64,000 nt of DNA from Rhodobacter aestuarii. GTDB taxonomy: Bacteria > Pseudomonadota > Alphaproteobacteria > Rhodobacterales > Rhodobacteraceae. Location: assembly GCF_900156655.1 (NCBI RefSeq), contig NZ_FTOG01000009.1, forward strand, positions 1 to 64,000, in the 5' to 3' direction. The position numbers were made by a program, and so were the translations under genes. Under the pieces are notes generated by a model that worked only from the letters and a program-made list of their open reading frames with translations, made no database searches and was not told where the DNA came from. Of the stretch, positions 46,978-56,228 are shown piece after piece (within the stretch, counting starts at the first letter, position 1; each line of letters begins with the position of its first letter).

Positions 46978-49269
46978 TTAATTCGGCGTATCCATGCGGA
47001 TCACGGTGTTGATCTTGCCCTTCGCCGCCTCGGGCCACGTGACGGTGACCAAATCATGGTTCGCCCCTTGCTCCACAGTCACATAAGGCATCGCCGTCAC
47101 CCGCGCATTCGCCCCATTGGTCACCGCGCCCACCGCCACCAAGCTTTCGACATTGCGCGCCCAACCGCCAAAGGGCAAATAGGCCGCCGCATCCACCGTC
47201 CAAACCGCCTGCACGCTTGCCACAGTGGTCTGCACAAAGACCGGGTTCACCGTGATCTGGTTCACCGCGTTGAACATATTGTTTTCAAAAACAACGTTGC
47301 GCATCCGCCAATAGTCGAGCGTGGCAAAGCTGGTATCGACCTTCTCAATCCGGTCAATCGCCCCATTGAGCGATTTGAACACATTGCCCGTCACGCTCAA
47401 CCCATGCACGAAATGCCCGGTCCCATAGGGCTTGACCGAGAACCACGTCACCCAAGGCGCGCAGTTGATATGCACGAAGGTGTTGCCCGTCACCGTCAGC
47501 CCGCCAAAGGAATAATCCGTCCCCAGATCGGGCGTGGCGTCATATTCGTTCGTCCATTCAATGATGTTGTCGTCAATGTAATTGCCCGTCACCGCCGATT
47601 GCACATTGGTCTGGGCGAACACGAGCCCCGGCAGCCGGGTGGCATTGCTTTCATCATCGCCCTGAAACCAATGGTTCCCGATGATCAAATGCCCCGAGCC
47701 GTTGAAGATCATCGTCAGCCCAAAGCGCACAAAGACAGACTCGCGGATTTTCGCATCATTGGCGTTGACGTTCAGCGCAACGCTGGTGCGGTCCTGTGCA
47801 GGCACCGACATCTCGTTTGACAGGACATTGCACCGATCCACCGTCAGGTTCTGGCAGCCCCGCCCGGGCGAGCTAATCACCCGGTCTTTGGGCCGCACCA
47901 CCCAGCAATCGCGCATCTGAAAGTTTTCGCCATTGGGTGCCAGCATCACCACGCTGGCCCAGCCGTTGCACAAAAACTCGATATTATCGAGCGTGAAGCG
48001 CGACAGCGCATCAAAGCCGGAAAAATCAAAGATGTAGCGGTCGCGGGTAAAGGTCAGTGTCCGGGTGCCCGAGCCGCCGTAAAGCGGCTCCGACAAGGTG
48101 AGCGACCCCGCCCCCACATTGCGCGCCCGCACATAAACCTCGCGCCCAACGCCAGTGCCGGAGATCCGCGCCCCCACCGGAATATTGGAGATATTCGCAA
48201 CCCCGGTCAGTTGATAAGCCTGCGCGCTGTTATAGGTGGCCTGCGAGGTCACAACGCTCGACACCCAAGCCGGATCTTCAATCACATTGATCTGGCCATT
48301 GGTAATCACCCGGCGGTTCGCAAAACTCGTCACATCGGGGCAGATCGCGGCCACATCAATCGGCCCGCTCAATTCCACCCGGCGCCCGCACAGATCAAAG
48401 CTGTTGTGATCTGTATAGCCCAAAAGCGCCTGTATCCCCTTTTTCAGCGCCAGTTCCTCATCGCCAAAGGCGCGCGCATAGGTCGGGAAATCAAAGCTGC
48501 CCGCCAATGCAAGCCGCGCCGCATCGGGCATCACCAAAGTGCCGACAAACCGCATCGGCGCATTCAAAAACAGTGACGAACCGATGTAATAGCTCCCCTC
48601 CGGCACCAAAATTGCGCGCCCTGCGGCGGCAGCATCTGCGGCGGCAAAAGCCGCCCGATCATTGGTCACCCCATCTCCGACAGCGCCAAAATCGCGCACA
48701 TCGACCCAGTCCATCATCTCGCGCAAAAACGCCTCGGTGATGTCTTCAATCTCGATGTCTTCAATCCGTACCACGCCGTTGTTGAGCCCGGTAAGATCAA
48801 GCCCAAAATGGCCATAAGCCACCCCGGTGCCCCAGTTCATATCAACGCCGCCGCGCGCGCCGGTGCCGACAATCGCGCTCACCGTTTCAACCCGCCCATA
48901 GGCCGTCAGATCGACGCTTGGCCCCACCTCATCCAGCCCGCTGACATGGGTGCCCGATGCGCTCATCGCATAGCCCGCAATCCGCACTGAACAAAGGTTG
49001 CCCGAAACCGCCTTCACCTTGGCCGTGATCCGCAAATAAACGCCGGGCAGGATCGGCGTTTGCCCCATGTAGCGTAGCTTTTGCGTGGTTTGCGTCTTCA
49101 CCATCTCAAGGCAGGAGCCAAAATTGGCATCCGCCGCCACCAAAGCCGCATTGGCCGCCCCGGCATAAGTGGCCGACCCCGCCGTCCCGTTTTCGCTCGA
49201 CCAGTGATCAAGCCCCGCTTCAAACAGGGGCGGCATAAGGGTCACTCCGTCGGTAATCGCAATATTCAT
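46978..49269 (-). CDS. Right-handed beta-helix (pectate-lyase-superfamily) protein, possible GTA head spike
   Basis: A 763-aa protein without a signal peptide. Residues 1-170 form a carbohydrate-binding-like beta domain. From about 185 the text VDVRDFGAVGDGVTNDRAAFAAADAAAAGRAILVPEGSYYIGS is the classic pectate-lyase-superfamily start; many right-handed helix turns follow to about 690. Such proteins without Sec signals are often phage spikes. A similar protein (GhsB) is known on the R. capsulatus gene transfer agent, and the N-terminus looks like that Rhodobacterales family, but this is from memory and inference. A monocistronic-looking gene with GAGGAGAG SD and a palindrome upstream. Confidence 0.7.
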   Translation of the reverse strand: MNIAITDGVTLMPPLFEAGLDHWSSENGTAGSATYAGAANAALVAADANFGSCLEMVKTQTTQKLRYMGQTPILPGVYLRITAKVKAVSGNLCSVRIAGYAMSASGTHVSGLDEVGPSVDLTAYGRVETVSAIVGTGARGGVDMNWGTGVAYGHFGLDLTGLNNGVVRIEDIEIEDITEAFLREMMDWVDVRDFGAVGDGVTNDRAAFAAADAAAAGRAILVPEGSYYIGSSLFLNAPMRFVGTLVMPDAARLALAGSFDFPTYARAFGDEELALKKGIQALLGYTDHNSFDLCGRRVELSGPIDVAAICPDVTSFANRRVITNGQINVIEDPAWVSSVVTSQATYNSAQAYQLTGVANISNIPVGARISGTGVGREVYVRARNVGAGSLTLSEPLYGGSGTRTLTFTRDRYIFDFSGFDALSRFTLDNIEFLCNGWASVVMLAPNGENFQMRDCWVVRPKDRVISSPGRGCQNLTVDRCNVLSNEMSVPAQDRTSVALNVNANDAKIRESVFVRFGLTMIFNGSGHLIIGNHWFQGDDESNATRLPGLVFAQTNVQSAVTGNYIDDNIIEWTNEYDATPDLGTDYSFGGLTVTGNTFVHINCAPWVTWFSVKPYGTGHFVHGLSVTGNVFKSLNGAIDRIEKVDTSFATLDYWRMRNVVFENNMFNAVNQITVNPVFVQTTVASVQAVWTVDAAAYLPFGGWARNVESLVAVGAVTNGANARVTAMPYVTVEQGANHDLVTVTWPEAAKGKINTVIRMDTPN

Positions 49270-49290
49270 CCGCCTCTCCTCTTGCTTGGC

Positions 49291-49306
49291 TTTGCCAAAT
49301 GGCAAA
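49291..49306. promoter_or_regulatory. Palindrome upstream of the beta-helix gene (TTTGCC-AAAT-GGCAAA)
   Basis: A perfect 6-bp inverted repeat with a 4-bp spacer, 22 bp before the ATG of the beta-helix gene. It is in leader or promoter position, so it could be an operator (a lux-box-sized symmetric site if flanks are counted). Regulator unknown. Confidence 0.45.
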
Positions 49307-49534
49307 CGGCTCCGAGCGCGGCGCCACAGGGCCCCGCGCAGCCCTTTGGGCCACATCTGATCTGGAAATTTGCCGGGCGCACCCCGCCCTCGGCTCCAGC
49401 AGAACTAGCGAGAAAGGTTAAAGAACTTCTGAGACCAGCGTGCGCCTGCGGCCTTTGCGCATCTGTCGCGCGCTTGTCACATGAGCGTCACAGCGTCATG
49501 ATGGGGTCGCGCCAAAAGACCCAAGGATTGGTTG

Positions 49535-50407
49535 ATGGCCTTCGTTTTTACCCCCGATACGCACACGGTTTCCGACACGATCCGCGCCCTTGCCTGCACG
49601 GAACTGACCCTTGCCGCCAAGCGCGCGCGCAACGCCAAACCGAACAGCTCGCCGCTGCATCGGCTGCGCAAACATATCAAGAAAACCCGTGGCCTGTTGC
49701 GGCTCACCGCCCCTGCCTTCTCGGATTTCGACATCGAAAACAAAGCCCTGCGGGAGGCGGCAGCGGGCATCTCAAACCTGCGCGATGCAGAGGTGCTGCA
49801 TGTCACGCTCGGCTTTTTCATGGGCGATCCGGCAACCGACACGGCCGCGCGCAAGCTCTCGCGCGCCTTGCCCGCGTCGGTTACTGCCCCCGACCCGGAA
49901 GCCATCATCCAATTTGCCGAACAGGTTGAGGCGATCCAATCGCGCGTGAAATCGTGGGAATTTGAGGCAGAGGGCTGGGATCTGCTTTCCCAAGGGCTCA
50001 CCCGCACACTGCATCAAGCGCAACGCCGGATGAAAGTGGCGCGCAAGCACCCCACGGCCGAAAACCTGCATGCGTGGCGCTCGCGGGTCAAGCATCACTG
50101 GTATCACACACGGCTGCTCACGCCGATCTGGCCCGAGATGATGGCCGCCCAAGCCAGCGCTGCCGACACATTGGGCGAGGCTTTGGGCCTGCATCATGAC
50201 CTCTGCGCGCTGGAAGCCGCCCTCCCCGGCCCGCTGACCGAAGCAGAGGCCGCAGCCCTTGGCGCGGCAATCACCGCGCGCAAGGATATCTTGGAACTTC
50301 AAAGCTTTGCCATCGGCGCCCGGCTTTTTGCCGACCCGCCAGAGGCGCTCGCCGCGCGGTGGGGCAAATGGTACAAGCTGTGGCGGCGCGAAACCGCGCC
50401 GCGCTGA
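49535..50407 (+). CDS. CHAD domain protein
   Basis: A 290-aa all-helical soluble protein. The CHAD (conserved histidine alpha-helical) pattern is clear: SSPLHRLRKHIKKTRGLLRLTAP, ISNLRDAEVL, HAWRSRVKHHWYHTRLLTPIWP and LGEALGLHHDLCALEAALP, with conserved His/Arg/Lys for polyphosphate binding. CHAD proteins bind polyphosphate granules; no CYTH domain is fused. Start at 49535 (AAGGA 8 nt upstream) rather than TTG at 49532. Its stop touches the convergent lysS stop. Confidence 0.88.
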   Translation: MAFVFTPDTHTVSDTIRALACTELTLAAKRARNAKPNSSPLHRLRKHIKKTRGLLRLTAPAFSDFDIENKALREAAAGISNLRDAEVLHVTLGFFMGDPATDTAARKLSRALPASVTAPDPEAIIQFAEQVEAIQSRVKSWEFEAEGWDLLSQGLTRTLHQAQRRMKVARKHPTAENLHAWRSRVKHHWYHTRLLTPIWPEMMAAQASAADTLGEALGLHHDLCALEAALPGPLTEAEAAALGAAITARKDILELQSFAIGARLFADPPEALAARWGKWYKLWRRETAPR

Positions 50408-52015
50408 TCAGGCTTTATTCGCCAACTCACCCGCCAAAGCACGGCGCATCAGCGCAATGGTCTCATTCACGCCATAAAGCGCGATGAAGCCGCCAAAACG
50501 CGGGCCTTGGGATTGCCCCAGCAGCACCTCGTAAAGCGCGGTGAACCAATTGCGCAGCGGCTCAAACGCATGGTCTTTGCCCACGGCAAACACCATCGTT
50601 TGCAGCGCATCCGCCGGATCTTCAAACTGCTCATGCAGATCGGTCGCCGGCAATGCTTCAAGCCGGGAAAGCAGGTCTTCAATCGCCGCGCGCTCTTGGT
50701 CATTGGGCAGCCGGAAGGTCAGCGTCGGCGCCACGAAATCTTGGAAGTAGCGCACCGCATAGCCTGCGGCGGCGTCCAGATCGGGGTGGGTTTCGGGGCT
50801 GGCTTCGGGCGCATAGCGTTTGATAAAGCCCCAAAGCCCGGCCTTATCCGTCGCCCCCGCCACCGAGGCAAGGTTGAGCAGCATCGCAAACGGCACCACC
50901 ATATTCGACTCGGGCGGCTGGCCACCGTGAATGTGCCACACCGGGTTGTCGATTTGCTTGGCAACGTCCTGCGTCGGGAAGGCGCGGAGTTGCTGGTGGT
51001 ATTCATCCACCGCTTTCGGGATCACATCCCACCACAACCGTTTCGCGGTTTTCGGCTTTTGATACATGAAATAACCGAGGCTTTCCGTCGCCGCATAGCT
51101 CAGCCATTCATCAATCGTCAGGCCATTGCCTTTCGACTTGGAAATCTTCTGACCTTGGTCATCCAAGAACAGCTCATAGGTAAAGTGCTCCGGCGCACGG
51201 CCCCCCAGCACGCGGCAAATGCCATCGTAAATCGGCGTGTTGGTGGAGTGGTCCTTGCCATACATCTCGAAATCGACATCAAGCGCGGCCCAGCGCATGC
51301 CGAAATCGGGCTTCCATTGCAGCTTCACATTGCCGCCGGTGACGGGCAGCGTCCATTCGCGGCCTTCTTCATCGTCAAAGGTGATCTCGCCGTTTTTCGC
51401 ATCGACGTTCTTCATCGGCACGTAAAGCACGCGCCCCGTTTCCGGGTGGATCGGCAAGAAGCACGAATAGGTCTGCTGGCGTTCCTCACGGAGCGATTTC
51501 AGCATGATCGCCATGATCTGTTCATAACGCTCGGCACACAGCATCAGCATGTCATCGAACTTGCCCGATTTGTAGTAATCGGTCGCGCTCGCGAATTCAT
51601 ACTCAAACCCGAACGTATCCAAGAACCGGCGCAACATCGCGTTGTTATGGTTGCCAAAGCTGTCAAACTCGCCAAACGGGTCCGGCACGGCGGTCAGCGG
51701 CTTTTGGATATTGGCTTTCAGCAAATCCTGCTGCGGCACGTTTTCCGGCACTTTGCGCATCCCGTCCATATCGTCGGAAAAGCACAGAAGTTTGGTCGGA
51801 ATATCCGAGATAATCTCAAAGGCGCGGCGGATCATCGTGGTGCGCTGCACCTCCCCAAAGGTGCCAATATGCGGCAGACCCGACGGGCCATAGCCCGTTT
51901 CGAACAGAACATAGCCCTTCTTGGGCGGTTCCTTTTCGTAGCGTTTCAGCACCCGGCGCGCTTCCTCAAAAGGCCAGGCTTTGGAGTTCATCGCAGCGTC
52001 GCGCAGGGTGGTCAT
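50408..52015 (-). CDS. lysS: Lysyl-tRNA synthetase, class I (archaeal type)
   Basis: A 535-aa class I synthetase charging tRNA-Lys. HIGH variant HIGT (49-52), KMSKS variant KISKS (290-294), and class I LysRS phrases [51 protein letters not shown]-like [23 protein letters not shown] and [18 protein letters not shown]. Alphaproteobacteria commonly use this in place of class II LysRS. The C-terminal anticodon-binding helical domain is complete. Confidence 0.96.
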   Translation of the reverse strand: MTTLRDAAMNSKAWPFEEARRVLKRYEKEPPKKGYVLFETGYGPSGLPHIGTFGEVQRTTMIRRAFEIISDIPTKLLCFSDDMDGMRKVPENVPQQDLLKANIQKPLTAVPDPFGEFDSFGNHNNAMLRRFLDTFGFEYEFASATDYYKSGKFDDMLMLCAERYEQIMAIMLKSLREERQQTYSCFLPIHPETGRVLYVPMKNVDAKNGEITFDDEEGREWTLPVTGGNVKLQWKPDFGMRWAALDVDFEMYGKDHSTNTPIYDGICRVLGGRAPEHFTYELFLDDQGQKISKSKGNGLTIDEWLSYAATESLGYFMYQKPKTAKRLWWDVIPKAVDEYHQQLRAFPTQDVAKQIDNPVWHIHGGQPPESNMVVPFAMLLNLASVAGATDKAGLWGFIKRYAPEASPETHPDLDAAAGYAVRYFQDFVAPTLTFRLPNDQERAAIEDLLSRLEALPATDLHEQFEDPADALQTMVFAVGKDHAFEPLRNWFTALYEVLLGQSQGPRFGGFIALYGVNETIALMRRALAGELANKA

Positions 52016-52118
52016 GGTCTATCCTCATACAGGCGCCCCATGCGCCTCGCGCTTGCACTATTGAACGGGCGCGCGAAGGTCAATAATTCTTGGGGACACA
52101 GCATAAGGATCAACGCCC

Positions 52119-52541
52119 GTGACCGACACCCTTCCCTCGCTTTCGCCGCAAGATGCGCTCGTCGCCGTGATGGTGGCGGTCTCGGTCTCCGACGAAGCGA
52201 TCCGCACCTCGGAACTGATCGCCATCGAGCGGATGGTGAACCACATGCCGATTTTCGCCAGCTACGACATCGATCGCATCCGCGTCGTTGCACAAACGGT
52301 CTATGCGCTGTTTGAAGAAGAAGAAGGGCTAGAGGCTTTGTTTGGCCTTGTCCGCGAAGCCCTGCCCGAAAAATACTTTGAAACCGCCTATGCGCTCGCC
52401 TGCGATGTTGCGGCGGCGGATGGTATTTTGCACCAGCCCGAATTGCGCATGCTTGAGGAAATCCGCTCTGAACTGGCGATTGATCGGCTGCATGCCGTGG
52501 CCATCGAATGGGGCGCGCGGGTGCGCCACATGAAGCTCTAA
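52119..52541 (+). CDS. TerB-like (tellurite-resistance-fold) protein
   Basis: A 140-aa all-helical acidic protein of the TerB fold. It opens with SPQDALVAVMVAVSVSDEAIRTSELIAIERM and repeats the motif at ACDVAAADGILHQPELRMLEEIRSEL, both with the Asp/Glu pattern of TerB metal sites. Likely cytosolic; role unknown (not by itself evidence of tellurite resistance). GTG start at 52119 with AAGGAT 8 nt upstream. Confidence 0.85.
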   Translation: MTDTLPSLSPQDALVAVMVAVSVSDEAIRTSELIAIERMVNHMPIFASYDIDRIRVVAQTVYALFEEEEGLEALFGLVREALPEKYFETAYALACDVAAADGILHQPELRMLEEIRSELAIDRLHAVAIEWGARVRHMKL

Positions 52542-52554
52542 GCACCGCTGCGCC

Positions 52555-52584
52555 CCTTGGTCCGGGCTCCCCTCCGGGCCAAGG
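52555..52584. terminator. Bidirectional hairpin between terB-like and tonB genes
   Basis: An 11-bp stem CCTTGGTCCGG/CCGGGCCAAGG (one G-T pair) with an 8-nt loop between convergent stops at 52541 and 52586. No T-run, so probably a modest terminator for both sides. Confidence 0.6.
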
Positions 52585-52585
52585 A

Positions 52586-53323
52586 CTAGCGTGCAAAGCT
52601 GATCGGCACGGCAAATCCGTAGCTGGGCTTGCTCAGCCCTTTGGGCGCGGCGGGAAACCGCCCCGCGCGTTTCACAGCAGAAAGCGCCGCCGTATCCAGC
52701 GCCGCATGGCCCGAACTGCGCGCGACCTGTGCCGCGATAAGCCGCCCATCGCGCCCTACCGTCACCTGCACCACCACCCGGCCGGAAGCGCGGCCTGCCG
52801 CTTTGGGGTAGCTTTTGCGCCGCTCAATCCGCGCGCGCAGCTCTGCGCCCCATTGCCGCAACAGGCTTTGCTCTTGCCCCGGCGCAAGGCTTGCGCGCGC
52901 GGCGGCAGGCGCCTTGCGCCCCGCTTGCACGCCACCGCCCTGCCCCGCAGCCCGACTTTCAGCACGCATTTCCGCCTGAATCTCGGGCTTTGCTCGGGGC
53001 TTTGGCATGGGTTTACGCGGCACTTCCTGCGCAGGTTCCGCCAGGCGCAAAGGATCGGGCGCGGCGACCACGGGCGGGGCAAGCGGCAAAACCATCGCTG
53101 GCGCGGGCAAGCGCATCTCGGGCATCAAATCAACAAAGGCCACTGCGGCAAGGCTGGCAAGCTCTGCACCGCCCGCGCCCGCCGCCTCGGCCCCCTCCGG
53201 CACCACGGTGCGCGCGCCAAACCCCGCCATCACCGCCCCATGCAGCGCAAGTGAAAGCCCCAGCCCCAAGAGCACGACCCGCCCACCGCTCGCAGGCCGC
53301 TCTGCGCCCAAAGCCAAACTCAC
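52586..53323 (-). CDS. tonB: TonB
   Basis: A 245-aa energy transducer with one N-terminal anchor (about residues 16-36), a Pro/Ala/Lys-rich periplasmic linker (about 75-165) and a C-terminal TonB domain (about 170-240: SYPKAAGRASGRVVVQVTVGRDGRLIAAQVARSSGHAALDTAALSAVKRAGRFP). It passes proton-motive energy to BtuB. It is the last gene of the B12 operon and overlaps exbD by 4 nt, which indicates a transporter-dedicated TonB. Confidence 0.92.
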   Translation of the reverse strand: MSLALGAERPASGGRVVLLGLGLSLALHGAVMAGFGARTVVPEGAEAAGAGGAELASLAAVAFVDLMPEMRLPAPAMVLPLAPPVVAAPDPLRLAEPAQEVPRKPMPKPRAKPEIQAEMRAESRAAGQGGGVQAGRKAPAAARASLAPGQEQSLLRQWGAELRARIERRKSYPKAAGRASGRVVVQVTVGRDGRLIAAQVARSSGHAALDTAALSAVKRAGRFPAAPKGLSKPSYGFAVPISFAR

Positions 53324-53721
53324 GGGGCCTGCTCCAACCCGACAAGGCCGATGCGGGTAAACCCCTCCGCCCGCAAGGTATCAAGCAGGCGCATCATTTC
53401 GCCATAGGGCACGGCTTTGTCGCCAGACACGTAGATCCGCGCCTCTGGGTCGCGCGCCATCGCCTCGGCCAGCCGCTTCGGCAAGTCCTCGGCGGTCACC
53501 AAATTCCGCCCCAGCATCAGTTGCCCATCCTCTTGCAGGCTCACCAGCACCGGCTCTGCCGGGCGCGGCATGGGTATGGCGGAAGCGGGGGGCAAATCAA
53601 CCGGCACATCCACGGTGGAAAGCGGTGCCGCCACCATGAAAACGATCAGCAATACCAGCATCACATCAATGAACGGCGTGAGGTTGATCCCCACCGAAGG
53701 AGAAAGATCGTCCTCCATCAC
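53320..53721 (-). CDS. exbD: ExbD
   Basis: A 133-aa subunit of the TonB motor with one membrane helix (about 15-35) containing the proton-path aspartate in [17 protein letters not shown]. The periplasmic domain has [31 protein letters not shown]. Overlaps exbB by 4 nt and tonB by 4 nt, so stoichiometric co-translation is likely. Confidence 0.94.
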   Translation of the reverse strand: MMEDDLSPSVGINLTPFIDVMLVLLIVFMVAAPLSTVDVPVDLPPASAIPMPRPAEPVLVSLQEDGQLMLGRNLVTAEDLPKRLAEAMARDPEARIYVSGDKAVPYGEMMRLLDTLRAEGFTRIGLVGLEQAP

Positions 53722-54494
53722 TCTGCCACCAGATGCAGCGCAGCGGGGCGGGCGAGCATCCGCGCCCGGTCCAAATCCCGCGACAAGTGCTGTTCAACCA
53801 GCGCGCGACAATCGGCGAGCGCGACGCGATAACCGCCCAAAGCCCGCGTCAGATGGTTGTAAAGCAGCACCGCCGGGATCGCCGCCACCAAGCCCAAGGC
53901 GGTGGCCATCAAGGCTTCGGCAATGCCGGGGGCGACCACGGCAAGGCTTGAAGAGCCGCTTTGCGCAATCCCCACAAAAGCGCCCATAATTCCCCAAACC
54001 GTGCCGAAGAGCCCCACAAAAGGCGCAGTCGCCCCCACAGACCCCAGCACCGTTGCACCAGATTGCATCGCCCGCGCGGCCCCTGCCTCGATACGGGCGA
54101 GTTCGCTTGCCGCGCGGTCTTTCACCCCGACGCCGGGCAGCCCTTGCGAGGCGTGCATTTCCGCCTGCGCCGCCGTCAGCATCCGCGCCACGATCCCCCC
54201 GCGCGGCAAGCGCAACTCCAGCTGCAGCTGCCCCGCTTTGGCAAGCGCGCGATAATCCCGCGCCAGCGCGCGGCGCGCCATGGCGATCTGCAGCAGCTTG
54301 CCCGCCCAAAGCGCCCAGACCAGAACCGAGGCCGCGATCAGCCCCAGCATCACCAGTTGCACCAGATCACCCGCCGCCATGAACATCGCCAAGGGGGTGA
54401 GCGCCTCGGCCTCCTGCGCGCCGCGCAGGGCACTTGCCACGGCACCTAGGCCTAAACGCTCCAGAACCGCGATCAACATCATATCAACCGGCAT
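53718..54494 (-). CDS. exbB: ExbB
   Basis: A 258-aa pentameric motor scaffold (MotA/TolQ/ExbB family). Three membrane segments (about 42-66, 155-178 and 190-212) and the family motif [32 protein letters not shown] with [24 protein letters not shown]. Start overlaps the BtuD stop by 11 nt. With exbD and tonB it forms the motor for the adjacent BtuB receptor. Confidence 0.94.
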   Translation of the reverse strand: MPVDMMLIAVLERLGLGAVASALRGAQEAEALTPLAMFMAAGDLVQLVMLGLIAASVLVWALWAGKLLQIAMARRALARDYRALAKAGQLQLELRLPRGGIVARMLTAAQAEMHASQGLPGVGVKDRAASELARIEAGAARAMQSGATVLGSVGATAPFVGLFGTVWGIMGAFVGIAQSGSSSLAVVAPGIAEALMATALGLVAAIPAVLLYNHLTRALGGYRVALADCRALVEQHLSRDLDRARMLARPAALHLVAE

Positions 54495-55248
54495 CGGAAC
54501 CCTCCTTCCACGTCAAATGGTTACAGCTCTCAAGCGGGTGCAGAACAAGACCACCCTCGACCGTGGCGATGTGGCAATGAATGCCAAAGACGCGGCCCAA
54601 CAGATCGGGCGTCAGCACCTTTTCGGGCGCACCATCGGCAACGATCTGGCCGTGATCTAGCACCACGATCCGCGCACAAAACCGCGCCGCCAGCCCCAGA
54701 TCATGCAGCGAGGCCATCACCACCCGCCCCTCTGCGGCGCGGGCGGCAAAAAGCTTCATGCAGGCAATCTGATGCGCCGGGTCGAGCCCGGCGATCGGCT
54801 CATCCGCCAGCAAAATCGGCGTGTCTTGCGCCAAAGCCCGCGCCATCAGCACCCGCGCCTGTTCCCCGCCCGAAAGCGCGGTGGCAGGCCGCTCGGCCAA
54901 ATGCGCCACATCCATTCGTGCCAGCGCGGCTTGCACCTGCGGCGCATCGCGACGCCCGTTTTGCGCCAAAGCGACAAGGTCAATCACCGGCATCGGCCAA
55001 GCGATCTCGCGCGCCTGCGGCAGCCATGCCGCGATGCGGGCGCGCACGGCAGGCGACAGGCGTGCAAGCGAGCTATGCCCCTCGGCCCCCACCAAGCCGA
55101 GCGCCGCGCGCAACAGCGTGGATTTGCCCGCACCATTCGGGCCGATCAGCCCAACAAACTCCCCCGGATGCAGATGCAAATTGGTCTGTTGGAGCACGCG
55201 CCGTTTGCCCCGCAAGACAGAGAGGTTTTCAAGCACCAGATCGGTCAT
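54484..55248 (-). CDS. btuD: Cobalamin ABC importer ATPase (BtuD)
   Basis: A 254-aa ATPase of the FecE/BtuD/HmuV family: Walker [10 protein letters not shown] (about 36-44), signature LSGGEQARV, Walker [13 protein letters not shown] and H-loop [13 protein letters not shown]. By itself it could serve heme or siderophore import; the riboswitch-controlled operon and the BtuF/BtuB neighbours decide for cobalamin. Start overlaps the btuC stop by 4 nt. Confidence 0.9.
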   Translation of the reverse strand: MTDLVLENLSVLRGKRRVLQQTNLHLHPGEFVGLIGPNGAGKSTLLRAALGLVGAEGHSSLARLSPAVRARIAAWLPQAREIAWPMPVIDLVALAQNGRRDAPQVQAALARMDVAHLAERPATALSGGEQARVLMARALAQDTPILLADEPIAGLDPAHQIACMKLFAARAAEGRVVMASLHDLGLAARFCARIVVLDHGQIVADGAPEKVLTPDLLGRVFGIHCHIATVEGGLVLHPLESCNHLTWKEGSDAG

Positions 55249-56228
55249 GCTGCCCCCCGCATTCGCCAGATCAGATGAAAGAAAACCGGCGCGCCGACCA
55301 AAGCCATCAAGACGCCAAGTTTCAGATCCTGCCCCGGCAGCACCTTGCGCACCGCTATATCGGCCGCGAGCACCAAAAGCGCCCCGCCCAAAGCCGAAGC
55401 TGGCAAAAGCCGCGCCGGGTTCGCGCCAACAAGCGGGCGCAGAACATGCGGCACCACCAGCCCCACAAAGCCCACCGTGCCCGCCACCGCCGTGGCCGCC
55501 CCCACTGCGGCTGCCGTGCCAAGGGTGATTGCCAGCCGCAACCGCCGAAGGTTCACCCCCATCGAGGCAGCCGCCTCTTCTCCCAAGGTCAGCGCCTCAA
55601 GCCCATGCGCAGACCGCGCCAGCAAAAGCCAGCCAAGCGCCATCACCGGAGCGGCAACCGCCACCTGCGTGAAAGAGGTATCGGCAAGCGAGCCCATCAT
55701 CCAAAACACGATGTCATGCGCGGCAAAGGGGTTGGGCGAGAGGTTAAGCACCAAAGCAGTCAGCGCCGAGGCGAGCGCCGAAAGCGCGATCCCGGCCAAA
55801 ATCAGCGCCAAAGTGCCGCCGCCTGCGCCCGCCAAAAACAAGATCGCGCCAACGCCAAGAAGCGCGCCCAAAAGGGCCGCCCCCGGCAAAGCGAGCGGTA
55901 CAGTGGCGGCCAGCCCGGTTTGCAGCGCCAGCACCGCCCCCAAAGCCGCCGCAGCGGAAATGCCGATCACCCCGGGCTCGGCCAAAGGGTTGCGCAAAAG
56001 CCCCTGCATCGCCGCGCCCGCCAAGCCAAGGCTCCCCCCCACCATCACCGCCAAAATCGCGCGCGGCAGCCGAATTTCGCGCATCACAATATCAAGCGGG
56101 CCTTCGCCGCCCCAAAAGAGCGCCTTCAGACTGCGGATCGGTCCAACATCGGCAACGCCTGTCAAAAGCGACAAAAGAAACAGCGCCAAAACAGCAAAGG
56201 TCAGCGCAGCCAAAAGCTTACGGTTCAC
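55245..56228 (-). CDS. btuC: Cobalamin ABC importer permease (BtuC)
   Basis: A 327-aa FecCD/BtuC family permease with about ten helices. Motifs: REIRLPRAILAVMVGGSLGLAGAAMQGLLRNPLAEPGVIGISAAAALGAV, FWMMGSLADTSF and FVGLVVPHVLRPLVGANPARLLPASALGGALLVL. I start at the GTG (VNRKLLAA) at 56228, which overlaps the btuF stop and has GGAGGG upstream; the longer ATG start would cover btuF. Pairs with BtuD. Confidence 0.91.
   Translation of the reverse strand: MNRKLLAALTFAVLALFLLSLLTGVADVGPIRSLKALFWGGEGPLDIVMREIRLPRAILAVMVGGSLGLAGAAMQGLLRNPLAEPGVIGISAAAALGAVLALQTGLAATVPLALPGAALLGALLGVGAILFLAGAGGGTLALILAGIALSALASALTALVLNLSPNPFAAHDIVFWMMGSLADTSFTQVAVAAPVMALGWLLLARSAHGLEALTLGEEAAASMGVNLRRLRLAITLGTAAAVGAATAVAGTVGFVGLVVPHVLRPLVGANPARLLPASALGGALLVLAADIAVRKVLPGQDLKLGVLMALVGAPVFFHLIWRMRGAA

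Noticed and set aside
46978-49356. Secreted pectate lyase
   Set aside because: The fold fits, but there is no signal peptide at either possible start and no pectin-use genes nearby, so a degradative role is not supported.
50507-52315. 602-aa plus-strand open frame
   Set aside because: Antisense to the class I LysRS gene, whose motifs are unmistakable.
52119-52541. Tellurite resistance determinant
   Set aside because: A TerB-like fold alone, without terC, terD or other ter genes nearby, does not support tellurite resistance.
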